DNA of 64,000 nucleotides from Burkholderia cenocepacia (GCF_900446215.1 NZ_UAQZ01000004.1:1-64000), one strand, 5' to 3'. Positions 36,871 to 46,053 are shown, numbered from the stretch's first letter. A program made the numbers and translations. The notes: a model not told the origin generated them from the sequence alone.

Positions 36871-36892
36871 TGGCCCAATTTCCGTCCCGGTC

Positions 36893-37723
36893 TTAGTTGG
36901 AAAATTCCGGCTCTTCGGGGCGGGCCGGATCGGCCCGATCGGTGCACTGGCGGGCGAATTCCGCCGGTGTCATCCACTGCAGCGCAGAATGAGGGCGCGC
37001 CTCGTTATAGTACTCGCGCCAGACCTCGATTTTGCGTCTGGCGTCCTCGAGCGACAAGAACCAATGTGCGTTGAGGCATTCCTCCCGAAAGCGTCCGTTG
37101 AATGATTCATTCTTCGCGTTGTCGGTCGGCTTGCCAGGACGCGAGAAGTCAATCTCCACGCCGTTCTCGTACGCCCATTTGTCGAGCGTCTTCGAAATGA
37201 ACTCGCTGCCATTGTCTGCCTTGATATAGCGGGGAAGCGGACGATGCTGCGCAAGCCGGGTCAGCGCGGCGACAACGTGCTCGCCACGCAATGAACCGTC
37301 GACTTCAATCGCTAGGCATTCTCTCGTGTAGTTGTCCACGATCGTGAGCGTGCGCAAGCGTCGACCATCAAACAGCGCGTCAGCGACAAAATCCATACTC
37401 CAGATTTCGTTGATTGCGCTCACTGACTGCTTTGGCTGCCGGCGCCGGGCCGACTTGTTCCGTCGAGGTCGTTTGTGGCGCAACGAAAGCCCCAGTTCCC
37501 GATACACGCGTTCGACGCGTTTATGGTTGTCTCGCCAGCCTTCCCGGCGAAGCATCACGTACACGCGGGGCGCACCATAATGCACCCGCACTTCCGTGAT
37601 CTCCTTGATGCGCATCTCCAGCGCGCTTTGATCCCGCGCGACCGATTCGTAACGGTAGACCGTGCGGGACAACTGCAACAATGCGCAGGTTTGCCGCTGG
37701 CTCGCGCCGAAACGCTGCATCAA
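36893..37723 (-). CDS. IS407-group transposase orfB
   Basis: 276 aa from the first in-frame Met; produced as OrfAB by -1 frameshift. HTH_21-type start (LMQRFGASQRQTCALLQLSRTVYRY), rve core with D (WSMDFVADAL), D (YIKADNGSEFI), E (AKNESFNGRFREECLN), ending HSALQWMTPAEFA. The frame is intact. Confidence 0.88.
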   Translation of the reverse strand: MMQRFGASQRQTCALLQLSRTVYRYESVARDQSALEMRIKEITEVRVHYGAPRVYVMLRREGWRDNHKRVERVYRELGLSLRHKRPRRNKSARRRQPKQSVSAINEIWSMDFVADALFDGRRLRTLTIVDNYTRECLAIEVDGSLRGEHVVAALTRLAQHRPLPRYIKADNGSEFISKTLDKWAYENGVEIDFSRPGKPTDNAKNESFNGRFREECLNAHWFLSLEDARRKIEVWREYYNEARPHSALQWMTPAEFARQCTDRADPARPEEPEFSN

Positions 37724-37755
37724 GTCCGTGACCAGATCACGGCGCCGGGAAGGCT

Positions 37756-38022
37756 TCAGAGCTTTTTTGACAGCACATCCTGCAGCATGGCCTTGTCCAG
37801 CGACAGATCGGCCACGAGCCGCTTGAGCTTCGCGTTCTCTTCCTCAAGCTGCTTCAGCCGGCGCAGTTCCGAGGGTGACAGCCCGCCGTACTTCGTCCGC
37901 CAGTTGTAAAACGTCGCGTCGCTGATCCCCATCTTGCGGCAGACCTCCGCGACAGGCGTACCCAGCTCGGCCTGCTTCAGCGCGTATGCGATCTGCTCTT
38001 CGGTGAACTTGCTCTTCTTCAC
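37756..38022 (-). CDS. IS407-group transposase orfA
   Basis: 88 aa from GTG 38022 (KKSKFTEEQIAYALKQAELG). The HTH (PVAEVCRKMGISDATFYNWRTKYGGL) is followed by a leucine-rich coil (RRLKQLEEENAKLKRLVADLSLDKAMLQDVLSKKL). It ends at the CAAAAAAGC slippery run used to enter orfB. Confidence 0.9.
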   Translation of the reverse strand: MKKSKFTEEQIAYALKQAELGTPVAEVCRKMGISDATFYNWRTKYGGLSPSELRRLKQLEEENAKLKRLVADLSLDKAMLQDVLSKKL

Positions 38023-38097
38023 GGCATGACCTCCTGGTCTCGATGACAACGTCATGCCGGAATTTTCCACTTTCAAATGGGACAGTTTTGTGGGCTA

Positions 38098-38316
38098 GGG
38101 TCAGTGATGATTTCGTGGTGCGATGCATGCACCGGGCATTACGGCTACCAGAAGTGGCGCCTGTTCACGACGCGCAAGCGCGGCGTGTGCGCGCTGTCGG
38201 GGCGCGCGATCGAGATCGGCGACAGCGTCTACGCGCCGCAACTGCTCGGCTCGACGCCGGGCAACGCCGCCGCGATGGTGCTCGCGGCGTGCATCGACGA
38301 AGCGCTCGCGGCCTGA
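38098..38316 (+). pseudogene. DUF3331-like protein, 5'-truncated
   Basis: The frame is open from the edge of the insertion sequence (SVMISWCDACTGHYGYQKWRLFTTRKRGVCALSGRAIEIGDSVYAPQLLGSTPGNAAAMVLAACIDEAL). The W..A..GHYGYQKWR...GVCALSG..I..GD.VY.P pattern is that of DUF3331, a small Burkholderia family with zinc-finger-like Cys. A GTG/ATG near 38104 could start a short product but has no ribosome site. The N-terminal portion was lost at the element. Confidence 0.68.
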
Positions 38317-38319
38317 CCG

Positions 38320-39648
38320 TCAGGTCGACGTGGCCTGACCGGCGCCATAGGCCGGGTCGCCGTTCTGCCGTTCGAGTTCGGCATCGAGATGCGCGGCATG
38401 CGCGTGCGCTTCCGACTCCGACATCAGCTCGCCTTCCCACTTCGCGACCACCGCGCTGGCGATCGAGTTGCCCACCGCATTGGTGGCCGAGCGGCCCATG
38501 TCGAGGAACGTGTCGACACCGAGAATCAGCAGCAGCCCGGCTTCCGGGATGTTGAACTGGTGCAGCGTCGCCGCGATCACGACGAGCGACGCGCGCGGCA
38601 CGCCGGCCATCCCCTTCGACGTCAGCATCAGGATCAGCAGCATCGTGACCTGCGTGCCGAGCGACAGGTGGATGTCGTACGCCTGCGCGATGAACAGCGT
38701 CGCGAACGTGCAGTACATCATCGAGCCGTCGAGGTTGAACGAATAGCCCATCGGCATCACGAAGCTCGAGATCTTGCGGCGCACGCCGAACCGGTCGAGC
38801 GCGTCGAGGATCTTCGGATACGCGGCTTCCGAGCTCGCGGTCGCGAACGACAGCATGAACGCTTCCTTGATCAGCACGAGCAGCTTGAACACGCGGCGAC
38901 CGAGGAACAGCAGCCCGGCCGTGACGAGCGTGGCCCACAGCAGCACGAGGCTCGCGTAGAAGTCGCCCATGAACACCGCGAACTTCAGCAGGATCGACAA
39001 CCCGTTGATCGCGACGGTCGACGCCATCGCGGCCATCACCGCGAGCGGCGCGAGCTTCATCACGTAGCCGGTGATCTTCAGCATCACGTGCGCGAGCTGG
39101 TCGATCGCGGCGACCAGGATCTTGCCGCGCTCGCCGAGTGCGGCGAGCGCGACGCCGAAGAACATCGAGAACACGACGATCTGCAGGATCTCGTTGTTCG
39201 CCATCGCCTCGGCGATCGACTTCGGCACCATGTGGCCGACGAAATCCTTCAGCGTGAACTTGGACGTCGCGAGATGCGCGGACGCGCCGATGTCCGGCAG
39301 CGGCAGCCCGAGGTTCTCGCCGGGTCGCAGCAGGTTCGCCATCAGCAGCCCCAGCAGCAACGAGATCAGCGACGCGGTGACGAACCAGCCGAGCGCCTTC
39401 ACGAACACGCGCCCGACCGACGACGCATCGCCCATGTGCGCGATGCCGACGACGAGCGTCGAGAACACCAGCGGGCCGATCACCATCTTGATCAGCCGCA
39501 GGAACACGTCGGACACGAGCGAGATGTAGCCGGCGATTTCCGCGGCCGATTGCTTGTCGGGAAGCTGCGTAAAGATCAGGTAGCCGATCAGGATGCCGGC
39601 TGCCATCGCGAGCAGGATCCACCCTGCTGCAGACATTCGTTTGTTCAT
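38320..39648 (-). CDS. DAACS-family dicarboxylate/glutamate:cation symporter
   Basis: The start is ATG 39648 (MNKRMSAAGWILLAMAAGILIGYLIF). 442 aa. It has the signature serine-rich hairpin (MLSFATASSEAAYPKILDAL), the MPMGYSFNLDGSMMYCTFATLFIAQAY segment and ILGVDTFLDMGRSATNAVGNSIASAVV (substrate-binding Asp/Asn). It imports glutamate, aspartate or C4-dicarboxylates with protons or Na+. It lies downstream of gamma-glutamyltransferase on the same strand, so it could take up glutamate released there. Confidence 0.9.
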   Translation of the reverse strand: MNKRMSAAGWILLAMAAGILIGYLIFTQLPDKQSAAEIAGYISLVSDVFLRLIKMVIGPLVFSTLVVGIAHMGDASSVGRVFVKALGWFVTASLISLLLGLLMANLLRPGENLGLPLPDIGASAHLATSKFTLKDFVGHMVPKSIAEAMANNEILQIVVFSMFFGVALAALGERGKILVAAIDQLAHVMLKITGYVMKLAPLAVMAAMASTVAINGLSILLKFAVFMGDFYASLVLLWATLVTAGLLFLGRRVFKLLVLIKEAFMLSFATASSEAAYPKILDALDRFGVRRKISSFVMPMGYSFNLDGSMMYCTFATLFIAQAYDIHLSLGTQVTMLLILMLTSKGMAGVPRASLVVIAATLHQFNIPEAGLLLILGVDTFLDMGRSATNAVGNSIASAVVAKWEGELMSESEAHAHAAHLDAELERQNGDPAYGAGQATST

Positions 39649-39828
39649 GACGGGATTCGCCGCATGGCGATGGAGTTGACGGAAGAAAGCTGCGCGCGCC
39701 GTGCCTCGGTGCGCACCGGGCGCGCCGCTGCGGCTGCCGGATGCCCGCTGACGGACACGCTTGCCGCCGCACCGGCATTCGCGGCAACGCGAACGCCGGC
39801 GGCAGCGATTCAACTTGAAGCGATCGCG

Positions 39829-41580
39829 TCAGTAGCCGATCGCCGAGCCGGCCGGACGGCGCGGGTCGTTGTAGCCGTAGATGAAGCCGACGCGCACGTT
39901 GCCGGACACCGACGAATCGTTCCCGGAACTCTGGCGGCTCACCGCTTCGGTGCCCGGCAGGCCGACCATGATCAGCTCGGCGGCGCCCCACGGCGTCTGC
40001 TCGACCATCTTGTAGCCCATGTTGCGCAGGATCGCGAGCGTGTCCGGCGACAGGCCGTAGGTTTCGTAATAGACCGCGTCGGGCAGCCACTGGTGATGGA
40101 TGCGCGGCGCGGCGACCGCGTCCTGCGGCGTCATCCCGTAGTCGATCACGTTCAGCACGGTCTGCAGCGTGATCGTGATGATGCGCGAGCCGCCGGGCGA
40201 ACCGACCACCATGAACACCTTGCCGTCCTTCTTCACGATGGTCGGCGCCATCGACGACAGCGGACGCTTGCCCGGCGCGATCGAGTTGCGCGTGCCCTGC
40301 ACGAGGCCGAACAGGTTCTGCGCGCCGACCTTCACGGTGAAGTCGTCCATCTCGTCGTTCAGGAAGAAGCCCGTGCCCGGCGCGATGACCACGGCGCCGA
40401 AGCGGCCGTTGACCGTGTAGGTCGTCGACACCGCATTGCCGTCGTGGTCGACGATCGAGTAATGCGTCGTTTCCGGCTTCTCGTGCACGCCGACACCGGG
40501 CTGCACGTCGACCGACGGCGTCGCCGTATCGGCATGGATGCTCTTGCGGATCTGCGCCGCGTACTCCTTGCTCGTCAGCTTCGCGATCGGGTTGTCGATG
40601 AAGTCCGGATCGCCGAGCAGCGTGTTGCGATCTTCGTACGCATGGCGCATCGCCTCGGTCATGTAGTGCACCGCCGCGGCCGAGTGGTAGCCGAGCTTGC
40701 GCAGATCATATCCTTCGAGGATGTTCAGCGTCTCGCACATCGTCACGCCGCCCGAGCTCGGCGGCGGCGCCGACACGAACTCGTAGCCGCGATACGTGCA
40801 TGTCAGCGGCGCCATGTCCTGCGCGCGATAGGACGCGAAATCGGCCGCCGTGATCACGCCGCCGCCGCGCTTGGCCGCCGCTTCCACGATCTTCGGGATC
40901 TCGCCGTGATAGAACGCGTCGGGCCCCTGCTCCGCGATGCGCTCGAGCGTGCGCGCCAGATCCTTCTGCACCAGGCGATCGCCCGGCTGCAGCGCCGTGC
41001 CGTCCGGGCGCAGGAAGATGCGCGCGGCTTCCGGATCCTTCCTGAAGCGCTCGACCGTCGTGTCGAGGATGTCGGTATCGCCGCGCGTCAGCACGAAGCC
41101 GTCGCGCGCGAGCCGGATCGCCGGCGCCATCACCTGCCGGCGCGTCAGCTTCCCGTATTTGCGCTGCGCGAGATCGAGGCCGGCCACCGTGCCCGGCACG
41201 CCGACCGCACGGTAGCCGTACAGGCTCTGGTCCGGAATCACGTTGCCCGCCGCATCGAGATACATGTTCGCGGACGCCGCGGCCGGCGCGGTCTCGCGGA
41301 AATTGATGAAGCGGTCGCGACCGTCGGCCAGGTGGATCGTCATGAAGCCGCCGCCGCCGATGTTGCCGCAGCACGAGTTGGTCACGGCCTGCGCATAGCC
41401 GACGGCCACTGCCGCGTCCACCGCATTGCCGCCTGCCTTCAGGATGTCGACGCCGATCTGCGATGCGAAGTGCTGCGACGACACGACCATGCCGTTCTTC
41501 GCTTCGACCGCCGGGTCCGACGCGGCGAACGCGCACACGCTCATCGCCGACAACAGGGTGAGTACTACGAGCCGCCTCAT
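39829..41580 (-). CDS. ggt: Gamma-glutamyltransferase
   Basis: The start is ATG 41580 after GGAGGA. 583 aa. Signal peptide MRRLVVLTLLSAMSVCAFAA, then the Ntn-hydrolase large subunit (GGNAVDAAVAVGYAQAVTNSCCGNIGGGGFMTIH). The autoprocessing site is before the nucleophile Thr in DGNAVSTTYTVNGRFGA, followed by the small subunit with PLSSMAPTIV and GSPGGSRII. In the periplasm it cleaves glutathione and other gamma-glutamyl compounds to release glutamate. It is divergent from the RpiR gene with two candidate RpiR sites in between. Confidence 0.95.
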   Translation of the reverse strand: MRRLVVLTLLSAMSVCAFAASDPAVEAKNGMVVSSQHFASQIGVDILKAGGNAVDAAVAVGYAQAVTNSCCGNIGGGGFMTIHLADGRDRFINFRETAPAAASANMYLDAAGNVIPDQSLYGYRAVGVPGTVAGLDLAQRKYGKLTRRQVMAPAIRLARDGFVLTRGDTDILDTTVERFRKDPEAARIFLRPDGTALQPGDRLVQKDLARTLERIAEQGPDAFYHGEIPKIVEAAAKRGGGVITAADFASYRAQDMAPLTCTYRGYEFVSAPPPSSGGVTMCETLNILEGYDLRKLGYHSAAAVHYMTEAMRHAYEDRNTLLGDPDFIDNPIAKLTSKEYAAQIRKSIHADTATPSVDVQPGVGVHEKPETTHYSIVDHDGNAVSTTYTVNGRFGAVVIAPGTGFFLNDEMDDFTVKVGAQNLFGLVQGTRNSIAPGKRPLSSMAPTIVKKDGKVFMVVGSPGGSRIITITLQTVLNVIDYGMTPQDAVAAPRIHHQWLPDAVYYETYGLSPDTLAILRNMGYKMVEQTPWGAAELIMVGLPGTEAVSRQSSGNDSSVSGNVRVGFIYGYNDPRRPAGSAIGY

Positions 41581-41663
41581 GACGGAATCCTCCAGACGAA
41601 TAAACCGGGCCATGCCGGGATGCGTCGACCGCGCAATTGGTTGGTCGACGCTGCCGATTCGAC

Positions 41664-41681
41664 ATGTAATAAACGATACAT
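41664..41681. promoter_or_regulatory. Candidate RpiR operator 1
   Basis: ATGTAATAAACGATACAT, 84 bases before the ggt start. Its complement matches site 2 at 15 of 18 positions and resembles the TGTAAT...ATTACA type of site used by HexR/RpiR proteins. Confidence 0.55.
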
Positions 41682-41779
41682 TTCAATGAGGCCGCGATCA
41701 TATCATTCGCTTTTTTGTACCAAAACCTAGGGTAACCACTGAATTTAAAACGAAGCATCCGAGATACATCGGGTGGCGT

Positions 41780-41797
41780 ATGTTTGATTTATTACAT
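41780..41797. promoter_or_regulatory. Candidate RpiR operator 2
   Basis: ATGTTTGATTTATTACAT, an inverted near-copy of site 1, about 158 bases before the RpiR start. Confidence 0.55.
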
Positions 41798-41954
41798 ATA
41801 TGAACATATCGTCTGGGCAGGTGATCCGTCCCTCTAATTTGAAACCGCACGCGGCCTGCCGCCCCTCGATCGGCTAACATGCGTGCAGTTGCCGGCAGAC
41901 GCCCGTCTGCCGTTTCATTGGGTCATTCAATTCAGATAGAGAGCCGGAGTGCCG

Positions 41955-42833
41955 ATGGGGACGAGCATCAGGGCGTTGCTGTTATCCCAAATGGATAGCT
42001 TCACGCCGTCGGAACAGAAGGTCGCGCAGGCGTTGCTGGATCGCTATCCCAGTCTGGGGCTGGGCCCCATCGCGCAGGTTGCGAAGCAGGCGGAAGTCAG
42101 CGACCCGACCGTGTTCCGCTTCGTCGTCCGGATCGGTTTTCCGAACTACTCGTCGTTCCAGCAGGCGCTGCACGACGAGATCGACACCGCGATGAATTCA
42201 CCGCTCGCGCGGATGGATGCGTTCCACTCGGAAACGGGCATGCGCGACAGTCACGCGGCGATTTTCCAGCGGCTGTCCGAATCGCTCGCGACGACGATCG
42301 ACGGGCTCGACGCGGCCGCGTTCGACGCAGCCGTGGCGGTGCTGGCCGATCCGGACGTGCGCGTCTTCTGCGGCGGCGGGCGCTATACGGCGCCGCTTGC
42401 GTCGCTGTTCTCGTTCACGCTGGCCTATGCGCGGCCGCACGTGCAGTACGTCGAGCCGAACGTGAATCTCGCGTCCGTCGCGCTGGCCGACATGGGGCGC
42501 AACGACGTACTCGTGATCTTCGATTTTCGCCGTTACCAGAAGGACAGCATCCGCTTCGCGCAGGCCGCGCACCAACTCGGCGCGCGAATCCTGCTGATCA
42601 CCGACGAATGGCGCTCGCCGATCGGCGAGTTCGCGGAGATCGTGCTGCGCATCCAGGGCCGCCCTTTCGCGATGCTGCAGACCAACGTGCCGGCGCTGGC
42701 GCTCGCCGAAGCGCTGGTGATCGGTGTGACGAACCGGCTGCCGGAACTGGCGCGGCAGCGGATGGAGAAGATCGAGCAGCTCAATGCGGGCGGGATCGAG
42801 TGGGATGTGAGCCGGCGGGATTTGCCGGAGTGA
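41955..42833 (+). CDS. MurR/RpiR-family regulator
   Basis: The start is placed at ATG 41955, five bases after GGAG; a GTG at 41949 is also possible. About 292 aa. The N-terminal HTH_6 domain (MDSFTPSEQKVAQALLDRYPSLGLGPIAQVAKQAEVSDPTVFRFVVRIGFPNYSSFQQAL) is followed by a SIS sugar-phosphate-binding domain (VRVFCGGGRYTAPLASLFSFTLAY ... NDVLVIFDFRRYQKDSIRFAQAAHQLGARILLITDE). It likely regulates the divergent ggt-symporter genes; the ligand is unknown. Confidence 0.9.
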   Translation: MGTSIRALLLSQMDSFTPSEQKVAQALLDRYPSLGLGPIAQVAKQAEVSDPTVFRFVVRIGFPNYSSFQQALHDEIDTAMNSPLARMDAFHSETGMRDSHAAIFQRLSESLATTIDGLDAAAFDAAVAVLADPDVRVFCGGGRYTAPLASLFSFTLAYARPHVQYVEPNVNLASVALADMGRNDVLVIFDFRRYQKDSIRFAQAAHQLGARILLITDEWRSPIGEFAEIVLRIQGRPFAMLQTNVPALALAEALVIGVTNRLPELARQRMEKIEQLNAGGIEWDVSRRDLPE

Positions 42834-42860
42834 CGACGCGTCACCCTCCGCCGGCAGGGG

Positions 42861-44207
42861 TCAGCTCTCGACATCCTCCAGACTGAACACTTCCGTCTTG
42901 TCGTTATACGAAAAGACCTCCCCATACCGCCCCCAGTCGATCACCGCATCGAGCGTTTCCTCCGCCGCCTCGTCGGACAGAAAATCCTCCAGCTCCTGCT
43001 CGAAGCGCACGCGCGGCGCACGATGGCCCGGACGCTCGTTCAGCACCTTCCTGATCCGCGCCGCGAGCGGCACGTGCTTCAGCAGGTGATCGGCGAACAT
43101 CAGCTTGCGCTCCTGCGTGCCGAATTCCGCGAACACGCGGGCGGGCGGCGTCAGGAACACGTCGCCTTCGCGCACGTCCGCGAAGCCGAGGTGCTGCAGC
43201 ACTTCCGCGATCGGGAACAGTTCATCGACCTCCAGATGCAGCGTGCGCGCGATTTCCGGCATGTCGGCGCGGCCATGGTACGGCGCCATCGCGAGCGTTT
43301 CGATCAGGCCGGCCGTCAGGTTGGTCGACACGCGCGGCATCCAGCTACCCAGCTCGAGCCCCTTCTTCGTCGCCTCGCCGGTCTGGCGCGCGGTCATCTT
43401 CGCGTAGATGTCGTCGACGAGCTTGCGGAAATCGGCATCGAGCCGGTTACGCGGATGCTTGAACGGCACCTTGATCTCGGCGATCACGCGGCCCGGATTC
43501 GACGACAGCACGAGAATCCGGTCGCACATGAACACCGCTTCCTCGATGTTGTGCGTGACGATCAGCACCGACTTGATCGGCATCCGGCCTTGCGTCCACA
43601 GATCGAGCAGATCGGTGCGCAGCGTTTCAGCCGTCAGCACATCGAGCGCGGAAAACGGCTCGTCCATCAGCAGAATGGTCGGGTCGACGACGAGCGCGCG
43701 CGCAAAACCGACGCGCTGGCGCATCCCGCCCGACAGCTCGCGCGGATACGCGTTCTCGAAACCGTCGAGACCGATCAGGTCGATCGCGGCGAGCGCACGT
43801 TCGCGCCGCTCGCGCGCGCCGACGCCGAGCGCCTCCAGCCCGGCTTCCACGTTCTGCAACACGGTCAGCCACGGGAACAGCGCGAAGGTCTGGAACACCA
43901 TCGCGACGCCTTCGGCCGGGCCGCGCAGCGGCTTGCCGAGGTAGGTCACTTCGCCGCCGGTCGGCTCGATCAGGCCGGCGATGATGCGCAACAGCGTCGA
44001 TTTGCCCGATCCCGACCGGCCCAGCAGGCCGACGATCTCGCCTTCGCGCAGCGACAGGTTCGCGTCGTCGAGCACGAGCAGCTCGCCCTGCGTCTTGTTG
44101 AAGCCGCGGTTCACGTGCTCGACACGCAGGATTTCTTCACCGAGCCGCGGCGGCTGCAGCGGCTGGGACGTCTTGACGGGGGCGTTGATAACGGTCGAAT
44201 TTTGCAT
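42861..44207 (-). CDS. NitT/TauT-type ABC transporter ATPase with C-terminal extension
   Basis: 448 aa from ATG 44207. Walker A GLLGRSGSGKST, Q-loop MVFQTFALFPWL, signature LSGGMRQRV, Walker B PTILLMDEP, H-loop VTHNIEEA. The C-terminal about 170 residues form the AAA-associated domain often fused to this subgroup (YHGRADMPEIARTLHLEVDELFPIAEVLQHLGFADV). It powers uptake of nitrate, sulfonate or similar anions. It lies 11 bases behind the permease gene. No substrate-binding protein is encoded in the operon. Confidence 0.9.
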   Translation of the reverse strand: MQNSTVINAPVKTSQPLQPPRLGEEILRVEHVNRGFNKTQGELLVLDDANLSLREGEIVGLLGRSGSGKSTLLRIIAGLIEPTGGEVTYLGKPLRGPAEGVAMVFQTFALFPWLTVLQNVEAGLEALGVGARERRERALAAIDLIGLDGFENAYPRELSGGMRQRVGFARALVVDPTILLMDEPFSALDVLTAETLRTDLLDLWTQGRMPIKSVLIVTHNIEEAVFMCDRILVLSSNPGRVIAEIKVPFKHPRNRLDADFRKLVDDIYAKMTARQTGEATKKGLELGSWMPRVSTNLTAGLIETLAMAPYHGRADMPEIARTLHLEVDELFPIAEVLQHLGFADVREGDVFLTPPARVFAEFGTQERKLMFADHLLKHVPLAARIRKVLNERPGHRAPRVRFEQELEDFLSDEAAEETLDAVIDWGRYGEVFSYNDKTEVFSLEDVES

Positions 44208-44218
44208 CGCGCTTACTC

Positions 44219-45973
44219 TCAATCGAGACGGAGCCGGGATTCCGCATAGGCGTACATCGGACGCCACAGCAGGCGGTTGAACAAGGTAACGAACAGGGAC
44301 ATCACGGCGATGCCGAGGATGATCTTCGGGAAATCGCCGGCGGCGGTCGTTTGCGCGATATACGAGCCCAGGCCGTGCGCGACGACCTTCGTATCGCCCC
44401 ATTGCACGAACTCGGACACGATGCTCGCGTTCCAAGCGCCGCCCGACGCGGTGATCGCGCCGGTCACGTAGTACGGGAAGATGCCGGGCAGCATCGCCTG
44501 GCGCCACCACTGCCAGCCGCGGATGCGGAAATTCTTCGTCGCTTCCTTGTAGTCGTTCGGATAGGACATCGCGCCGGCGATCACGTTGAACAGGATGTAC
44601 CACTGCGTGCCGAGCACGATCAGCGGCGACAGCCAGATGTCCGCGTTCAGGTGGAAATGGACGATGACGATCACGAACACCGGGAACAGCAGGTTCGCCG
44701 GAAACGCGGCGAGGAATTGCGCGAGCGGCTGGATCTTCTCGGCGAGCTTCGGGCGCAGCCCGATCAGCACGCCGAGCGGCACCCAGATCACCGACGCGAT
44801 CGCGATCAGCACCAGCACGCGCAGCAGCGTGATCAGCCCGAGCACGAGCACGTGGCCCACCTCGCCCATCGTCACGCCGGTCGCGACGAAACTGACGACG
44901 CGCCACACGACGTACAGCGTCAGCGCGATCACGAACGCGCCCCATACGATGTCGCCGATGCGCGACGAACGGCGCGATGATGCGCCGCGCACGCGCGTAC
45001 CCGCCAGCGACGGCACGCGCAGCGGAATCCGCGCGGCCTGCGACAGCAGCCAGCCGGCCGGCACGAGCAACTGATGGATCAGGTGCGTGCGACGCATCAT
45101 GTCGAGCAGCCACGATTGCGGCGCATCGCCCGACGCGGTGTTCTCCATCCGGAACTTGTCGGCCCACGCGACGAGCGGACGGAACAGGAACTGATCGTAC
45201 GCGAGGATCACGACCGACATCGCGACGATCACCCAGCCGACCGCGCCGAGATTCTTGTCCGCGATCGCCTGCGCGAGATACGCACCGATGCCCGGCAGCG
45301 TGATCGTCTGGTTGCCGACGGTGATCGCCTCGGATGCGACGACGAAGAACCAGCCGCCCGACATCGACATCATCATGTTCCAGATCAGGCCGGGCATCGA
45401 GAACGGCACCTCGAGCTTCCAGAAGCGCTGCCACGGCGTCAGGTGAAAGCCGCGCGACACTTCGCTCAGGTCGCGCGGCACCGTGCGCAGCGACTGGTAG
45501 AAGCTGAACGTCATGTTCCACGCCTGGCTCGTGAAGATCGCGAAGATCGCGGCCAGCTCGGCGCCGAGCACGCGGCCCGGAAACAGCGCGAGGAAGAACG
45601 TGACGGTAAACGAGATGTAGCCGAGCACCGGCACCGACTGCAGGATGTCGAGGATCGGGATCAGCACCATGCCCGCGCGGCGGCTCTTGGCCGCGAGCGT
45701 GCCATAGACGAGCGTGAACACGAGCGACGCGATCATCGCGGCGAGCATCCGCAGCGTGGTGCGCAGCGCGTATTCGGGCAGGTTCGACGGATCGAGCGAG
45801 ATCTTCTGCGTCTGCAGTACGCCGATCGGCGCCATCGTCTCGTGAAAACCGACGATCGCCATCGCCAGCACGCAAATGATCAGCGGAAACGCGACCGCAT
45901 CCCAGCGGTTGGGTAGCACGCGCCACGCCGACGCGTTGGCAGTGCGATTCGGATCGAAGAAACGGATATCCAT
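44219..45973 (-). CDS. NitT/TauT-type ABC permease, two fused domains
   Basis: The start is ATG 45973 (MDIRFFDPNRTANASAWRVLPN). 584 aa, about twice the normal permease length. Two complete BPD_transp_1 domains are fused. The first has its EAA loop at DLSEVSRGFHLTPWQRFWKLEVPFSMP, the second at DYKEATKNFRIRGWQWWRQAMLPGIFP. A fused pair would form the whole membrane channel with one ATPase dimer. The substrate is unknown; a periplasmic binding protein must come from elsewhere. Confidence 0.9.
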   Translation of the reverse strand: MDIRFFDPNRTANASAWRVLPNRWDAVAFPLIICVLAMAIVGFHETMAPIGVLQTQKISLDPSNLPEYALRTTLRMLAAMIASLVFTLVYGTLAAKSRRAGMVLIPILDILQSVPVLGYISFTVTFFLALFPGRVLGAELAAIFAIFTSQAWNMTFSFYQSLRTVPRDLSEVSRGFHLTPWQRFWKLEVPFSMPGLIWNMMMSMSGGWFFVVASEAITVGNQTITLPGIGAYLAQAIADKNLGAVGWVIVAMSVVILAYDQFLFRPLVAWADKFRMENTASGDAPQSWLLDMMRRTHLIHQLLVPAGWLLSQAARIPLRVPSLAGTRVRGASSRRSSRIGDIVWGAFVIALTLYVVWRVVSFVATGVTMGEVGHVLVLGLITLLRVLVLIAIASVIWVPLGVLIGLRPKLAEKIQPLAQFLAAFPANLLFPVFVIVIVHFHLNADIWLSPLIVLGTQWYILFNVIAGAMSYPNDYKEATKNFRIRGWQWWRQAMLPGIFPYYVTGAITASGGAWNASIVSEFVQWGDTKVVAHGLGSYIAQTTAAGDFPKIILGIAVMSLFVTLFNRLLWRPMYAYAESRLRLD

Positions 45974-46053
45974 CGGTAGCGTCTTGTGTGGAATTGAAAA
46001 TCGATGGGGTCGGCCGCCTGTCGCGCAGCCGGGCGTCGCACTCGCGGTGCGAA

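Larger units (their letters stand above)
36871..38097 (-). mobile_element. IS3-family insertion sequence, IS407 group
   Basis: About 1227 bp. The ends share TGGCCCA/TAGCCCA, GTCCC and TGGAAAATTCCGG in inverted orientation. It contains orfA and orfB with an A6G slippery link. Unlike the other two elements here, no clear target duplication is visible at the flanks (GAGGC on the left, GGGTC on the right). Both flanking genes lack their N-terminal parts. Exact ends could shift by one or two bases. Confidence 0.86.
41581..41954. other. ggt/rpiR divergent control region
   Basis: 374 bases, notably AT-rich in the middle; it contains two inverted copies of an 18-bp operator-like sequence (41664-41681 and 41780-41797) and no gene. 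Confidence 0.6.

Noticed and set aside
38389..41730. Very long + strand open frame of 1113 codons
   Set aside because: It lies opposite the symporter and gamma-glutamyltransferase genes, is rich in Arg/His/Ala repeats typical of antisense frames in high-GC DNA, and has no recognisable domain.
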